A DNA stretch of 64,000 bases from RUG12783 sp946409545 (GCA_946409545.1 CAMJWT010000005.1:21329-85328); one strand, 5' to 3'; shown: positions 35,744-44,529, numbered from the stretch's first letter. Notes: generated from the sequence alone by a model not told the origin. Numbers and translations are program-made.

Positions 35744-36410
35744 TATATTTCTCCCATAAGTCAGGTCTATTCTCTCGAGTAATTCTAATTCTTTCTTGTA
35801 ATCGATATTCATCTATTTTTTTATGATCACCAGAAAGAAGAATTTCAGGTACTTCCATATTATTATACACCCTTGGCTTAGTATATACAGGATAATCAAG
35901 TAAATTGTCTGTAAAGGATTCACTATTTAAACTTTCACTTGTAATAGCGCCATCCAAAAGACGCGTAATACTATCAACAAGAATCATTGCAGGAATCTCT
36001 CCACCAGTTAAGACATAATCACCAATACTTATTTCCATATCACAAATCGATTTAATTCTCTCATCAAAACCTTCATAATGACCACAAATAATAATTAAAT
36101 GTTTTTCTTTTGATAAGTCATAAGCCATTTTTTGATTATATACTTTTCCAGTTGGTGTCATTAATATAACTTTACTATCATCTGTTCTTAGACTATTAAC
36201 ACAATCAAAAATTGGTTGACACGATAGAACCATTCCAGCTCCACCACCAAATGGAGTATCATCAACATTACCATGAGGATCAAGAGTATAATCACGAAAG
36301 TTATGAACGTTTATAGAAACTATTCCTTTTTCAACACATCTTTTAATAATTGATTCTGTGAAAGCACCATCAAAGAGATTTGGAAACAAAGATAAAATAT
36401 CTATTTTCAT
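35727..36410 (-). CDS. trmD: tRNA (guanine-N1-)-methyltransferase TrmD
   Basis: 227 residues with the SPOUT/trefoil-knot TrmD signatures: MKIDILSLFPNLFDGAF at the start, DDTPFGGGAGMVL, LIIICGHYEGFDERI and ISIGDYVLTGGEIPAMILVDSITRLL. TrmD makes m1G37 in tRNAs reading CNN and CCN codons, preventing +1 frameshifting. Its start overlaps the rimM stop, the usual rimM-trmD order in Firmicutes. Confidence 0.97.
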   Translation of the reverse strand: MKIDILSLFPNLFDGAFTESIIKRCVEKGIVSINVHNFRDYTLDPHGNVDDTPFGGGAGMVLSCQPIFDCVNSLRTDDSKVILMTPTGKVYNQKMAYDLSKEKHLIIICGHYEGFDERIKSICDMEISIGDYVLTGGEIPAMILVDSITRLLDGAITSESLNSESFTDNLLDYPVYTKPRVYNNMEVPEILLSGDHKKIDEYRLQERIRITRENRPDLWEKYNEDNR

Positions 36411-36865
36411 AAACCTTCCACCTCTTTTATATAAATAATTTTTTCAGAGTTATCAATGTGATCAATTAATTCATAAGGAATAAATTTACCATTACGACAA
36501 ACTAACATCTTTTTATTCATTGTCATTAATCTTATTTCACTTAAGAAAGTATCAATATAACTATTTTCTACTTTGTAACCAATTAAATCATCTTCAATGA
36601 CTTCATCATTAAAGTATTTATCACGGTCTATATATACTGTACTATTTTTTAAATTAATAACATCTTCGATACGATTAATACCAACAAGTGTTACCATATC
36701 ATAACCTTTATGAACACGATAACTATTAATGATATAAGGTTTATCAATAATTATTTCATTACCAACTTTAAAGATTTTATCTTTTTCATTAAAATCTGAT
36801 TTAATTCTTATCTCACCTTTAATACCATGAGTTGTAACATATTTACCAATAGCGATTTTATTCAT
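36407..36865 (-). CDS. rimM: Ribosome maturation factor RimM
   Basis: 152 residues, near the shorter end for the family. It has the RimM N-terminal barrel (IAIGKYVTTHGIKGEIRIKSDF) and a PRC-type C-terminus (LIGYKVEN to LIDHIDNSEKIIYIKEVEGL). RimM helps 30S head assembly with S19. Overlaps trmD by four bases and lies 15 bases after the RNA methyltransferase gene. Confidence 0.9.
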   Translation of the reverse strand: MNKIAIGKYVTTHGIKGEIRIKSDFNEKDKIFKVGNEIIIDKPYIINSYRVHKGYDMVTLVGINRIEDVINLKNSTVYIDRDKYFNDEVIEDDLIGYKVENSYIDTFLSEIRLMTMNKKMLVCRNGKFIPYELIDHIDNSEKIIYIKEVEGL

Positions 36866-36880
36866 AAAGATTACTCCTTT

Positions 36881-37612
36881 CTATTTATTAAATTCATATA
36901 AAATAATACTAGTAGCGACTGCGACATTCAAACTTTCACAATTAGAGTTCATTGGAATATAAATATTCTTATCACACATATTCTGTAATTCTTCTTTTAA
37001 TCCTTGTCCTTCATTACCCATAAGTAATGCAAACTTATTCGTTTTAACTTCACTTAAATTAACACCATTATGAACATTAGTACCAAGAATATCATATTCT
37101 TTTTCTTTTAATTCTTTAATAACTTCAACAAGATCTCTTCTAATGATATTAGTATGAAAGATAAGACCTTGAGTACTACGAATAACTTTATCATTATATA
37201 AGTCAACTGTATCATTAGATAGAACTATCGTATCAATATTAAAAGCCACACTACTTCGAATAATAGTTCCTAAATTCCCTGGATCTTGAATATTATCAAG
37301 TAATAAAAGATGATTACCAGAAAGATTATTGTTATCCATAATCTTACATACACCTATTACCTTAGGTATTGATGGCATCCTACTAATCTTTTTCATAATA
37401 GATTCCGTTACATATGTTATTTCCATATTAACATCAAAATCTATTTCACAATTCTCTAATACTAAAATATCTACTAAATTATTAACATTAATAGCTTCCT
37501 TAACTAAATGTTCTCCCATTACTAAAAACAATTTATTAATATTTCGATTTTTAGTTTCATTAAGGGAAGTATATAATTTAATTTTTTTATTATCAAGACT
37601 AGTTATTAACAT
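36881..37612 (-). CDS. SpoU/TrmH-family RNA 2'-O-methyltransferase
   Basis: 243 residues. The N-terminal substrate-binding region (about 1-95) precedes the SpoU knot with motif 1 IQDPGNLGTIIRSSVAFNI, motif 2 FALLMGNEGQGL, and motif 3 IPMNSNCESLNVAVATSIILYEF. These are the SAM-binding and catalytic sequences of TrmH/RlmB-like methyltransferases of the YsgA group, which act on rRNA or tRNA. The exact target is not readable. The start follows AGAGGTGATACT. Confidence 0.92.
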   Translation of the reverse strand: MLITSLDNKKIKLYTSLNETKNRNINKLFLVMGEHLVKEAINVNNLVDILVLENCEIDFDVNMEITYVTESIMKKISRMPSIPKVIGVCKIMDNNNLSGNHLLLLDNIQDPGNLGTIIRSSVAFNIDTIVLSNDTVDLYNDKVIRSTQGLIFHTNIIRRDLVEVIKELKEKEYDILGTNVHNGVNLSEVKTNKFALLMGNEGQGLKEELQNMCDKNIYIPMNSNCESLNVAVATSIILYEFNK

Positions 37613-37641
37613 AGTATCACCTCTTTAATTATACTATATAA

Positions 37642-38370
37642 TTATTCAAAATAACCCTTCTGATATAATTTTTGTTTTATTTTATATTCTAGTTCATCAC
37701 CAGAATATTTCTTTTCTAGTTTCTTTCTTATCTTTTCTTTTTCTTTATTTAGATTATCTTTATCATCAACATACACGTGATATAAACATTCATTAACTAG
37801 TTCTTTATCATAACCAAGATTAACTAGATTAACAATTATACTATTCTTAAACATATATCTACTTTTTCGATTACTTTTAAGTTTTTTATTAATATAATCA
37901 TTTACTTTTTCTTTTTGAAGACTATAATTAAAATCTTTTAAATATTTAGAATAAACAGGATATGGAATACCTAATTCTTCTAAATGTTTTTTTATCTTTA
38001 AAGGGCCATCATTAGATAAATTAATTTTATCATTTATATAACATTTACTATAATAATCATCATTTAAGTAACCTTTTTTTATTAATTTATCAATTGTATT
38101 ATTAATATCAAGATTACTATAACCTTTTTTTGTTAAATAATCTTCCATTTCTTTAATACTACGTATTTTAGTACTAATATATTTTAAACTAACTTCGTAA
38201 ATAGAATATTTATCATTAAGTTTTATTATTCTATCAACATCATCAATCTCTTTTTTTAATAATAATTCTTCTTTGATAATAATATCTTCATATAATTTTA
38301 TCTTTTCATTATTTTCAAGATAAACATTATATTTATTACCACTTAGTTTTTGATATTTAATTATTTTCAT
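37642..38370 (-). CDS. recX: Recombination regulator RecX
   Basis: 242 residues, predicted all-helical with repeated three-helix units: SLKYISTKIRSIKEMEDYLTKK, LIKKGYLNDDYYSKCYI and a second set toward the C-terminus (VNLGYDKELVNECLYHV). RecX binds RecA and limits its activity. Overlaps the upstream tsaC-type gene by 14 bases. It is far from any visible recA. Confidence 0.85.
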   Translation of the reverse strand: MKIIKYQKLSGNKYNVYLENNEKIKLYEDIIIKEELLLKKEIDDVDRIIKLNDKYSIYEVSLKYISTKIRSIKEMEDYLTKKGYSNLDINNTIDKLIKKGYLNDDYYSKCYINDKINLSNDGPLKIKKHLEELGIPYPVYSKYLKDFNYSLQKEKVNDYINKKLKSNRKSRYMFKNSIIVNLVNLGYDKELVNECLYHVYVDDKDNLNKEKEKIRKKLEKKYSGDELEYKIKQKLYQKGYFE

Positions 38371-39346
38371 TTACCCTCTTATAGTTATAATTACATGTTC
38401 TAATTAGTCTATTCATAATTGCTAGACCTAATGATTTAATAGTAGTAGCTTCAATAATTATTAAATCAGCTTCATCTTTATCGGCAACACGAAGCAATTT
38501 AAAGATGTTGTGAGCAATCATCTTTAAATCATTACCATAATCATAATATTTATAGCAATCGATATTTAAATCATGTCCAATAATAATTATCTTTTTATCT
38601 TTATCCACAAATTTGTGGATAATTTCTTTATCACATAACATACATTCTGTATTTGGTGAATAATGTTTATAAAGCATACCAGGAGATTCTACTTTACCTT
38701 CAGCTTTCTTAAATAAGAATTCTGATACATTACACTTACCAATAACTTCTTCGATATCTTCTCTTGTAATAAAACCAGGTCTAAGTATCGTTGGAACATT
38801 ATCAATTACTTTAACAACAGTACTCTCTAAGCCTATTAAAGAGTCACCTCCATCAATTAAATAATCAACAGAGTCTTTAAATTCGTCATAGATATCAAGT
38901 ACATTCGTTCCACTTGGTTTTGTACTTTTATTAGCAGATGGAGCAGCAATTGGAAAATCTAGTTTATCCAAAAGTTCATGAGCAATAGGATCAATAGGAA
39001 CTCTTATACCAACTGTATCCATATTACATGTTACATTACTTGGAATAATATCTTTTTTCTCTAAGATTAAAGTAAATGGTCCTGGCATAAATGTATCAAT
39101 AAGTTTTTGTTCTATTTCATTATTAACTATTGCATACTTTGATATTTCTTCTTTATTTTTAAGATGAACTATTAAAGGATTATTACTTGCTCTATTCTTT
39201 GCTTCAAATATTTTATCAACACTAGATGTGGATAAAGCATTAGCTCCTAATCCATATACGGTTTCTGTTGGGAAAATAACAAGATTTCCTTTATTTAAAC
39301 TATCTATTGCAAGATCTAGTTCATCTACACTTATAATCTTACTCAT
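38357..39346 (-). CDS. tsaC: L-threonylcarbamoyladenylate synthase (Sua5/TsaC type)
   Basis: 329 residues, the two-domain Sua5 form. YrdC domain (about 1-205): FPTETVYGLGANA, IFEAKNRASNNPLIVH, GPFTLILEK and AAPSANKSTKPSGT, then ESTVVKV. The C-terminal Sua5 domain follows a ILRPGFITREDIEEV and a SPGMLYKHYSP linker. It makes threonylcarbamoyl-AMP, the precursor for t6A37 in tRNAs reading ANN codons. Last base overlaps tgt's stop region; it is second in the tgt operon. Confidence 0.95.
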   Translation of the reverse strand: MSKIISVDELDLAIDSLNKGNLVIFPTETVYGLGANALSTSSVDKIFEAKNRASNNPLIVHLKNKEEISKYAIVNNEIEQKLIDTFMPGPFTLILEKKDIIPSNVTCNMDTVGIRVPIDPIAHELLDKLDFPIAAPSANKSTKPSGTNVLDIYDEFKDSVDYLIDGGDSLIGLESTVVKVIDNVPTILRPGFITREDIEEVIGKCNVSEFLFKKAEGKVESPGMLYKHYSPNTECMLCDKEIIHKFVDKDKKIIIIGHDLNIDCYKYYDYGNDLKMIAHNIFKLLRVADKDEADLIIIEATTIKSLGLAIMNRLIRTCNYNYKRVNENN

Positions 39347-40497
39347 TATTCACCTTGACCTGTTGTTTTATTTTGAAGATAATCTTTATCTCCATAATAA
39401 TCTTTAATAAATTTATCACGATATTCTAAAATATTATCATTTTTAATACATTCACGAAGATCTTCCGTAAGTCTTGTTAAGAATCTTAAATTATGAATAG
39501 AAAGTAAGCGACTACCTAACATTTCATTTAAAGTTACTAAGTGACGAATGTAAGCTTTAGTAAAATTCTTACAAGCGTAACAATCACAACCTTCTTCAAG
39601 AGGTGTAAAGTCTTCTTTATACTTTGCATTTTTTAAATTAATTTTTCCAAATCTTGTAAAGGCATTCGCATGTCTTGCAATTCTCGTTGGAAGTACACAA
39701 TCAAAAATATCAATACCTCGAATAACTCCTTCAATGATATCAATTGGATCTCCTACTCCCATTAAGTATCTAACTTTATCTTTAGGTAAATATGGTGTTG
39801 CATAAGATACCATTTTATACATTACTTCTTTTGTTTCCCCAACACTTGTTCCACCAATAGAATATCCATCAAAATCTAATTTAACTGTTTCTTCTGCACT
39901 CTTTCTTCTTAAATCAGGATACTCTCCACCTTGAACGATTCCAAATAAAGATTGTCTTTCGTTACTATGAACATCTTTTCCTCTTTTAGCCCAACGTAGT
40001 GTTCTTTCAATAGATTTTTCCATATATTCATGTGTACTAGGATATCCTGGACATTCATCAAAACTCATTGCAATATCACTATCAAGTAAATTTTGAATTC
40101 TTATTGATTCTTCTGGTGTTAAAAATAACTTAGATCCATCAATATGACTTCTAAACTTAACTCCTTCTTCTGTAATATCTTTTGGTCTTGCTAAACTAAA
40201 TACTTGAAATCCACCTGAATCAGTTAGTATAGGTCCATTATAATTCATAAATTTATGTAGACCACCTGCTTTATCTATAAGTTCAGGTCCTGGTCTTAAC
40301 CATAAATGATATGTATTAGCAAGAATTATCCCACTTTTAATATCATATATTTCATCAGGAGTAATCCCTTTTACCGTAGCTCTTGTACCAACAGGCATAA
40401 ACATAGGGGTATCAAAAGTACCATAATTAGTTTCTAATTTACCTAGTCTTGCTCCTGTTTCTTTTTCTTCTTTTAATAAATTGTATTTAACTTTCAT
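39346..40497 (-). CDS. tgt: Queuine/preQ1 tRNA-ribosyltransferase Tgt
   Basis: 383 residues with bacterial Tgt signatures: MFMPVGTRATVKGITP, ILANTYHLWLRPG, TDSGGFQVFSL (catalytic Asp), DIFDCVLPTRIARHANAFT and the zinc site CDCYAC...H near 310-340. Tgt exchanges G34 for preQ1 in GUN-anticodon tRNAs. First gene of a large translation operon with a clear promoter. No Q synthesis genes are visible; a VUT transporter at 52590 may supply precursor. Confidence 0.96.
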   Translation of the reverse strand: MKVKYNLLKEEKETGARLGKLETNYGTFDTPMFMPVGTRATVKGITPDEIYDIKSGIILANTYHLWLRPGPELIDKAGGLHKFMNYNGPILTDSGGFQVFSLARPKDITEEGVKFRSHIDGSKLFLTPEESIRIQNLLDSDIAMSFDECPGYPSTHEYMEKSIERTLRWAKRGKDVHSNERQSLFGIVQGGEYPDLRRKSAEETVKLDFDGYSIGGTSVGETKEVMYKMVSYATPYLPKDKVRYLMGVGDPIDIIEGVIRGIDIFDCVLPTRIARHANAFTRFGKINLKNAKYKEDFTPLEEGCDCYACKNFTKAYIRHLVTLNEMLGSRLLSIHNLRFLTRLTEDLRECIKNDNILEYRDKFIKDYYGDKDYLQNKTTGQGE

Positions 40498-40523
40498 AAC
40501 AACCTCTTTTAAAAATCATATGT

Positions 40524-40552
40524 ATTATAGCAAAAAGAATTATTAATGTAAA
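40524..40552 (-). promoter_or_regulatory. Sigma-A promoter of the tgt operon
   Basis: A perfect -10 TATAAT (complement of 40524-40529) and -35 TTTACA (complement of 40547-40552) are separated by 17 bases, just upstream of tgt. Confidence 0.75.
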
Positions 40553-40555
40553 TTA

Positions 40556-40578
40556 AAAAGAGGATTTCTCCTCTTTTT
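40556..40578 (-). terminator. Terminator of the manganese-riboswitch operon
   Basis: The hairpin AAAAAGAGGA/TCCTCTTTTT with flanking T run closes the tandem membrane-protein genes at 40581. Confidence 0.75.
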
Positions 40579-40580
40579 AT

Positions 40581-41309
40581 TTATCCTAATCTTTTATAAT
40601 TTTTAATTACACCAATTACAAAGATTAAATAAAATAATAAAAATGTACAACCTCTAATAATTCTAGCTTTCTCTGCAAAATCTAAATCAGATTTACTTTT
40701 AACTTTAAGTCTAATATTAGTTCCTTCAATTTCAAAGATATCTTCACTAGTATTAAGATTCTTTTCTTCTTCTGGTGTAAATGTTCTTACTTGTTCATAT
40801 GTTTCAATAACATCAAAGATTTCACTTGAGTTTTCATCATCTCTAAAGAATTCAATCATTTTAGATAAATCTTCTTCAAAGTATTCAAAATTGAAATTTT
40901 TATTTGGTACAAAACGATAAACGGTTCTTTTATATTCTCTATTACCATTTGCATAATTTTTACTGTTATCATAGTTTTCTGTCTTTTCCCAATGACTAAC
41001 TAAAACGAATGGTGTATTGCAAGAAACATCTTGAATACCATCAGCTAGTTCTAAAGCTCTTTTAATCATTTCACTAGCTTCTTCCATATTCTCTAAATCA
41101 ATATTTAAATATTCACCATCAATTTCTAAAGATACTTCTTCTTCACTAGATATTTCTTGTACAATTTTTGGTTCGTTGCCAATACTTGATTCTACTTTTG
41201 TTTCACCTTTACCTGTATAAGGTATCATAAGAATAATTGATGATATTAATGCACAAGCACCTCTTTTAGCTATATCAATATATTTTGAACTTATTTCTTT
41301 AATTTTCAT
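40581..41309 (-). CDS. Membrane protein of unknown function, tandem paralogue B (Mn-riboswitch operon)
   Basis: 242 residues from ATG 41307-41309 (the run GGGGG lies eight bases upstream; an ATG two codons earlier is too close). An N-terminal helix (about 15-33) is followed by a conserved GKGETKVESSIGNE segment, an extracellular alpha/beta domain of about 160 residues and a C-terminal helix (about 214-236). The strongest match to paralogue A is NREYKRTVYRF...EYFEEDL...FFRDDEN..EIFDVIE. I do not recognise the family. It follows paralogue A after 17 bases with no terminator between, so it is under the same riboswitch. Confidence 0.75.
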   Translation of the reverse strand: MKIKEISSKYIDIAKRGACALISSIILMIPYTGKGETKVESSIGNEPKIVQEISSEEEVSLEIDGEYLNIDLENMEEASEMIKRALELADGIQDVSCNTPFVLVSHWEKTENYDNSKNYANGNREYKRTVYRFVPNKNFNFEYFEEDLSKMIEFFRDDENSSEIFDVIETYEQVRTFTPEEEKNLNTSEDIFEIEGTNIRLKVKSKSDLDFAEKARIIRGCTFLLFYLIFVIGVIKNYKRLG

Positions 41310-41326
41310 ATACATTCCCCCTTTTG

Positions 41327-42037
41327 TTATTTCAATCCCATTATTCCATATTTTTTATATCTTATAATCATAATAATGATTACAGATAATATCATTGAGC
41401 AACCTAGAATAATACTTTTTCTTTCACTACTATTCTTTTTTTCTTCTATTCTTTTACTTTCATCTCTTGATAAAAATTTAAAAGTAAGATTAGTTCCATC
41501 AATAGAAATCATATCTTCTTTTGTATTAATACTTTTTTCTTCTTCCTTAGTTAAATTAACAGTTTCAACTTGTTTTTCAACTATATCAAAGATTTCAAGC
41601 GCATTTTCATTATCTCTAAAGAATAATGCTATTTTTTCAATATCTTCATCGAAGTATTCAGGATTAAACTTTTCATTAACCGTAAATTTATATACTTTTC
41701 TCATATATTCACGATTATCTTTTTTATAACCCTTATCCACTTCATAGTTACTTGATCTTACCCAATGTGTTGTAAAAATAAATGTTGGACGTTCAGAAAC
41801 ATCTGTATATGCTAAAAGATCTCTTAATTCATCCTTAAACTGTTCTAAGTTGTTTTCATCAACTGTAATAACATTTTGATATTCTTGTATAACTTTTGTT
41901 TCATTACCAATACTTGATTCTACTTTTGTTTCACCTTTACCACCATGTGGTATAAAAAGTAATATAGCAGTTAAAACTGTACACACTCCTCTTTTAACAT
42001 AATCAATAACTTTTGGACTAATTTCTTTAATTTTCAT
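41327..42037 (-). CDS. Membrane protein of unknown function, tandem paralogue A (directly behind Mn riboswitch)
   Basis: 236 residues, same layout as paralogue B: N-terminal helix (about 14-31), GKGETKVESSIGNETK, an exposed domain (VTHWVRSSNYE-like, NREYMRKVYKF, EYFDEDIEKIALFFRDNENALEIFDIVE) and a C-terminal helix (about 208-229). The start ATG follows AGGGGGAATATAT. It is the first gene after the yybP-ykoY aptamer, so its expression should rise with Mn2+. No transporter motif such as MntP or TerC is visible; the function is unknown. Two-helix topology with both termini inside is likely. Confidence 0.78.
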   Translation of the reverse strand: MKIKEISPKVIDYVKRGVCTVLTAILLFIPHGGKGETKVESSIGNETKVIQEYQNVITVDENNLEQFKDELRDLLAYTDVSERPTFIFTTHWVRSSNYEVDKGYKKDNREYMRKVYKFTVNEKFNPEYFDEDIEKIALFFRDNENALEIFDIVEKQVETVNLTKEEEKSINTKEDMISIDGTNLTFKFLSRDESKRIEEKKNSSERKSIILGCSMILSVIIIMIIRYKKYGIMGLK

Positions 42038-42054
42038 ATATATTCCCCCTTTTT

Positions 42055-42175
42055 GCAGGAGTACAAAAAAAGAGACTCCTGCTTACGCAAAAGTCTCGCC
42101 CGATTTAAAAATCTTCCTTACCGGTATAAAAAACGTCTTGACGATAAGGAACTAAAGGACTACTCCCCTTTAACG
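42055..42175 (-). promoter_or_regulatory. yybP-ykoY manganese riboswitch with expression platform
   Basis: Aptamer at about 42086-42175: conserved loop AAAGGGGAGTAG, then TCGTCAAGACG, and the closing ATCGGGCGAGACTTTTGC; P1 pairs CGTTAAAG with CTTTTGCG. These are the conserved loops L1 and L3 of the yybP-ykoY family, which binds Mn2+. The 3' part GAGACT pairs with AGTCTC (terminator 42065-42097, seven T). Alternatively GCAGGAGT pairs with ACTCCTGC (42055-42082) as an antiterminator. Ligand binding would hold GAGAC in the aptamer and switch the operon on. Confidence 0.85.
42065..42097 (-). terminator. Riboswitch-controlled terminator
   Basis: GAGACT (42092-42097) pairs with AGTCTC (42072-42077) and is followed by seven T on the minus strand. 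The 5' arm is part of the aptamer core, so formation is mutually exclusive with the ligand-bound fold. Confidence 0.8.
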
Positions 42176-42181
42176 AGTATA

Positions 42182-42210
42182 ATTATATCATAACTGTCCA
42201 AAAATGTCAA
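42182..42210 (-). promoter_or_regulatory. Consensus sigma-A promoter driving the Mn riboswitch
   Basis: A perfect TTGACA (complement of 42205-42210) and perfect TATAAT (complement of 42182-42187) are separated by exactly 17 bases. Transcription would start about 42175, immediately at the 5' end of the aptamer. Confidence 0.9.
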
Positions 42211-42215
42211 GTAAA

Positions 42216-44054
42216 TTATTCTTTAACTAACTTTCCACCTGATAATTTATATACTGTTGGATTACCATTAATCATCTTTTTTCGGAAATTATTTATTAGA
42301 TTTAAATCTTTATTTTTATCTTTACTTTCACTTAAAAACCAATTAATAAACTTTTCTTGTTCCATCGTTCCAGAAGCTTTTATTTGATTATATAAACTAT
42401 TAATTTCACTACCATTTCTTGTCTTTCCTGAATTCCATACTTCTCTTCTAAAATATGATAATTCATAATCATCAAACAAATTAGTTTTACTTAATCCTAA
42501 GATACCTTCAAGTAACATAGCAATAGTTCCTGTTCGATCAGTTCCAACTGCACAGTGGAAATAAACTTTTTTACCAGATACTACTAATTTCATTATAGCT
42601 TCTACCGCATTTCTTGAATTAATTCTCTTAACAGTATAACCATAAACTTGATAATTATGTTTAGTAAAAGATGGCAATTTATTACGATCAGATCTAAATT
42701 GGGCATTACTTCTTATATCAACAATATCGGTAATACCTACTCTTTTAAAAGTAGATTCCGTATCTGATAATGATTCATATGGTGAAGCTCCTCTAAAAAT
42801 AAGACCATATTTTAGAGTTCCTCCATCAGCTTTCCATCCACCAAAATCTCTTATATTTCGAACACTTTTTACTTGAATCATACGAACACCTTTATTAATA
42901 GAAACATATTCATAATTTTTACTATTAGTAGATGATTCTAAATAATAAGTATTCCCTGGTATTAATATATTAGTTAACATTATTGAATCACTTACAGTAC
43001 TTATATATTCTTTCTTATTAGATGAAGCGTTATATAAAGAAACTTTTATATTACCACTAATTTTCGAATTATATATATTAGGTCTATCACAATGTTGTTC
43101 TTTTTTACAATTATTATTTTTAAATATCGTTTTAATATTTCTTGAACTATCAGATAGTAAACTTGATACTGCTTTATTCATAAGTTCATGCTCTTTTGGT
43201 ACAACAATCGTACAAGTTTCTTCCATACCACTATTTGTTTTAGCAGTAATAATGGTATCACCATATCCAATTGCTTTAACTAAACCATTTTCAACTGTAG
43301 CAACTTTAGTATTACTACTTTTCCAAGTTATTGTTTTATCAGTTGCATTAGTTGGAGTTACTTTAGCAGTTATTGTTTCACTATTACCTACTTTTAAAAT
43401 TAAACCTTTTTTATTTAATTCTATTTTTGATACATCAATTATTTTCTTTTTAACTTTTACGGTTACTTTTGCTGTTATACCATTATTGCTTGATAAAGTA
43501 ATAACCGTTTCACCTTCTGATACCCCAACTATTTCATATTGATCATTAAAAGCTGCAACACTAGGATTATCACTTTTGAAATTCAAATTCTTATTAGTTG
43601 CATTTTCTGGTAATACTTTATAATTAACTTTTGCTGTTTCACTTTCATATATTTCAATATTACTGTTATCAACAATAATTTGTTCTACATTAATAACAAT
43701 AGGTTTTACATTTACTGTAATAACCTTAGTTATTTTCATTTTCTCCGTTTCTACTTTAATCATACAAGTACCAGGAGAAATACCAGTTACTACTCCATTA
43801 TTAACGGTAGCAATAGTTGGATTAATACTTGTCCATGTAAGATTTTGGTAAGTCGCATTTGGAGGTATTACACTAGCATTTATCGTCTTTGATTCATTAA
43901 CTGTTAGATCAACCGTTGTTGTATCTATTGATATACCTTCTTCATATATAGTAGAATCTACAATAGAATTACCTAATAGGCCACTAACAATAAAATATAC
44001 ACTAATTAATAAGGCTAATACGAATAATATTTTAACTATTCCATCTTTTTTCAT
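42216..44054 (-). CDS. Surface Big2-repeat protein with C-terminal tyrosine-phosphatase domain
   Basis: 612 residues from ATG 44052-44054 (GAGGGTG upstream). Membrane segment (about 7-28), three Big2 Ig-like repeats (about 40-118, 122-205, 208-288), a linker, then a protein tyrosine phosphatase/DSP domain (about 395-560). The P-loop HCAVGTDRTGT carries catalytic Cys about 501 and Arg about 507. The preceding VRNIRDFGGWK and IFRGASPYES motifs are those of the Y_phosphatase3/bacterial DSP family. An N-terminal helix and Ig repeats place the phosphatase outside the cell. It may act on host or surface phosphotyrosine or phospholipid; this is inference. Confidence 0.85.
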   Translation of the reverse strand: MKKDGIVKILFVLALLISVYFIVSGLLGNSIVDSTIYEEGISIDTTTVDLTVNESKTINASVIPPNATYQNLTWTSINPTIATVNNGVVTGISPGTCMIKVETEKMKITKVITVNVKPIVINVEQIIVDNSNIEIYESETAKVNYKVLPENATNKNLNFKSDNPSVAAFNDQYEIVGVSEGETVITLSSNNGITAKVTVKVKKKIIDVSKIELNKKGLILKVGNSETITAKVTPTNATDKTITWKSSNTKVATVENGLVKAIGYGDTIITAKTNSGMEETCTIVVPKEHELMNKAVSSLLSDSSRNIKTIFKNNNCKKEQHCDRPNIYNSKISGNIKVSLYNASSNKKEYISTVSDSIMLTNILIPGNTYYLESSTNSKNYEYVSINKGVRMIQVKSVRNIRDFGGWKADGGTLKYGLIFRGASPYESLSDTESTFKRVGITDIVDIRSNAQFRSDRNKLPSFTKHNYQVYGYTVKRINSRNAVEAIMKLVVSGKKVYFHCAVGTDRTGTIAMLLEGILGLSKTNLFDDYELSYFRREVWNSGKTRNGSEINSLYNQIKASGTMEQEKFINWFLSESKDKNKDLNLINNFRKKMINGNPTVYKLSGGKLVKE

Positions 44055-44135
44055 ACACACCCTCTATTATAATTATAGCAAAATAACTTATTAAACACTT
44101 ATAAAACAATTAAATAATTTTTATATTTACAAAAA

Positions 44136-44161
44136 AAGAAAGACATTTAAGTCTTTCTTTT
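44136..44161 (-). terminator. Terminator after hsp20
   Basis: The hairpin AAAGAAAGAC/GTCTTTCTTT with T-rich tail on the minus strand sits at the end of the heat-shock operon. Confidence 0.75.
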
Positions 44162-44529
44162 TATTTAATAGATATTTGTTTCTTTTCAGTTTCTACTTTT
44201 GTAGGAATAACTACTTTTAAGATTCCATCTTTAAATTCAGCAGAGATATTATCTTCATCAATATCGCCAATATAGAATGAACGTTCTACTTTTCCAAATG
44301 TTCTTTCACGACGAATATATCTCTTTTCTTCTTTTTCTTCTTTCTTTTCTTCTTTTCTAGCTGAAACAATAATAGAACCTTTATTAGTTTCTAGATGAAT
44401 ATCTTCCTTTCTATAACCAGGTAGATCCATCTCTAAATGATATTTACCATCTTCTTGATAAATATCACAATTTCCTTTCTCAGTAACATCTAAATCAAAA
44501 AAATCATTAAATACTCTTGTTGGTAACAT
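44161..44529 (-). CDS. hsp20: Hsp20/alpha-crystallin small heat-shock protein
   Basis: 122 residues from ATG 44527-44529 (AAGGAGTGATATTT upstream). Alpha-crystallin domain about 25-115: YHLEMDLPGYRKEDIHLE, RRERTFGKVERSFYIG and the closing AEFKDGILKVVIP; the IxI-like C-terminus KKQISIK is present. ATP-independent chaperone that holds unfolded proteins. It lies 15 bases after htpG, in the same CIRCE-controlled operon. Confidence 0.93.
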   Translation of the reverse strand: MLPTRVFNDFFDLDVTEKGNCDIYQEDGKYHLEMDLPGYRKEDIHLETNKGSIIVSARKEEKKEEKEEKRYIRRERTFGKVERSFYIGDIDEDNISAEFKDGILKVVIPTKVETEKKQISIK

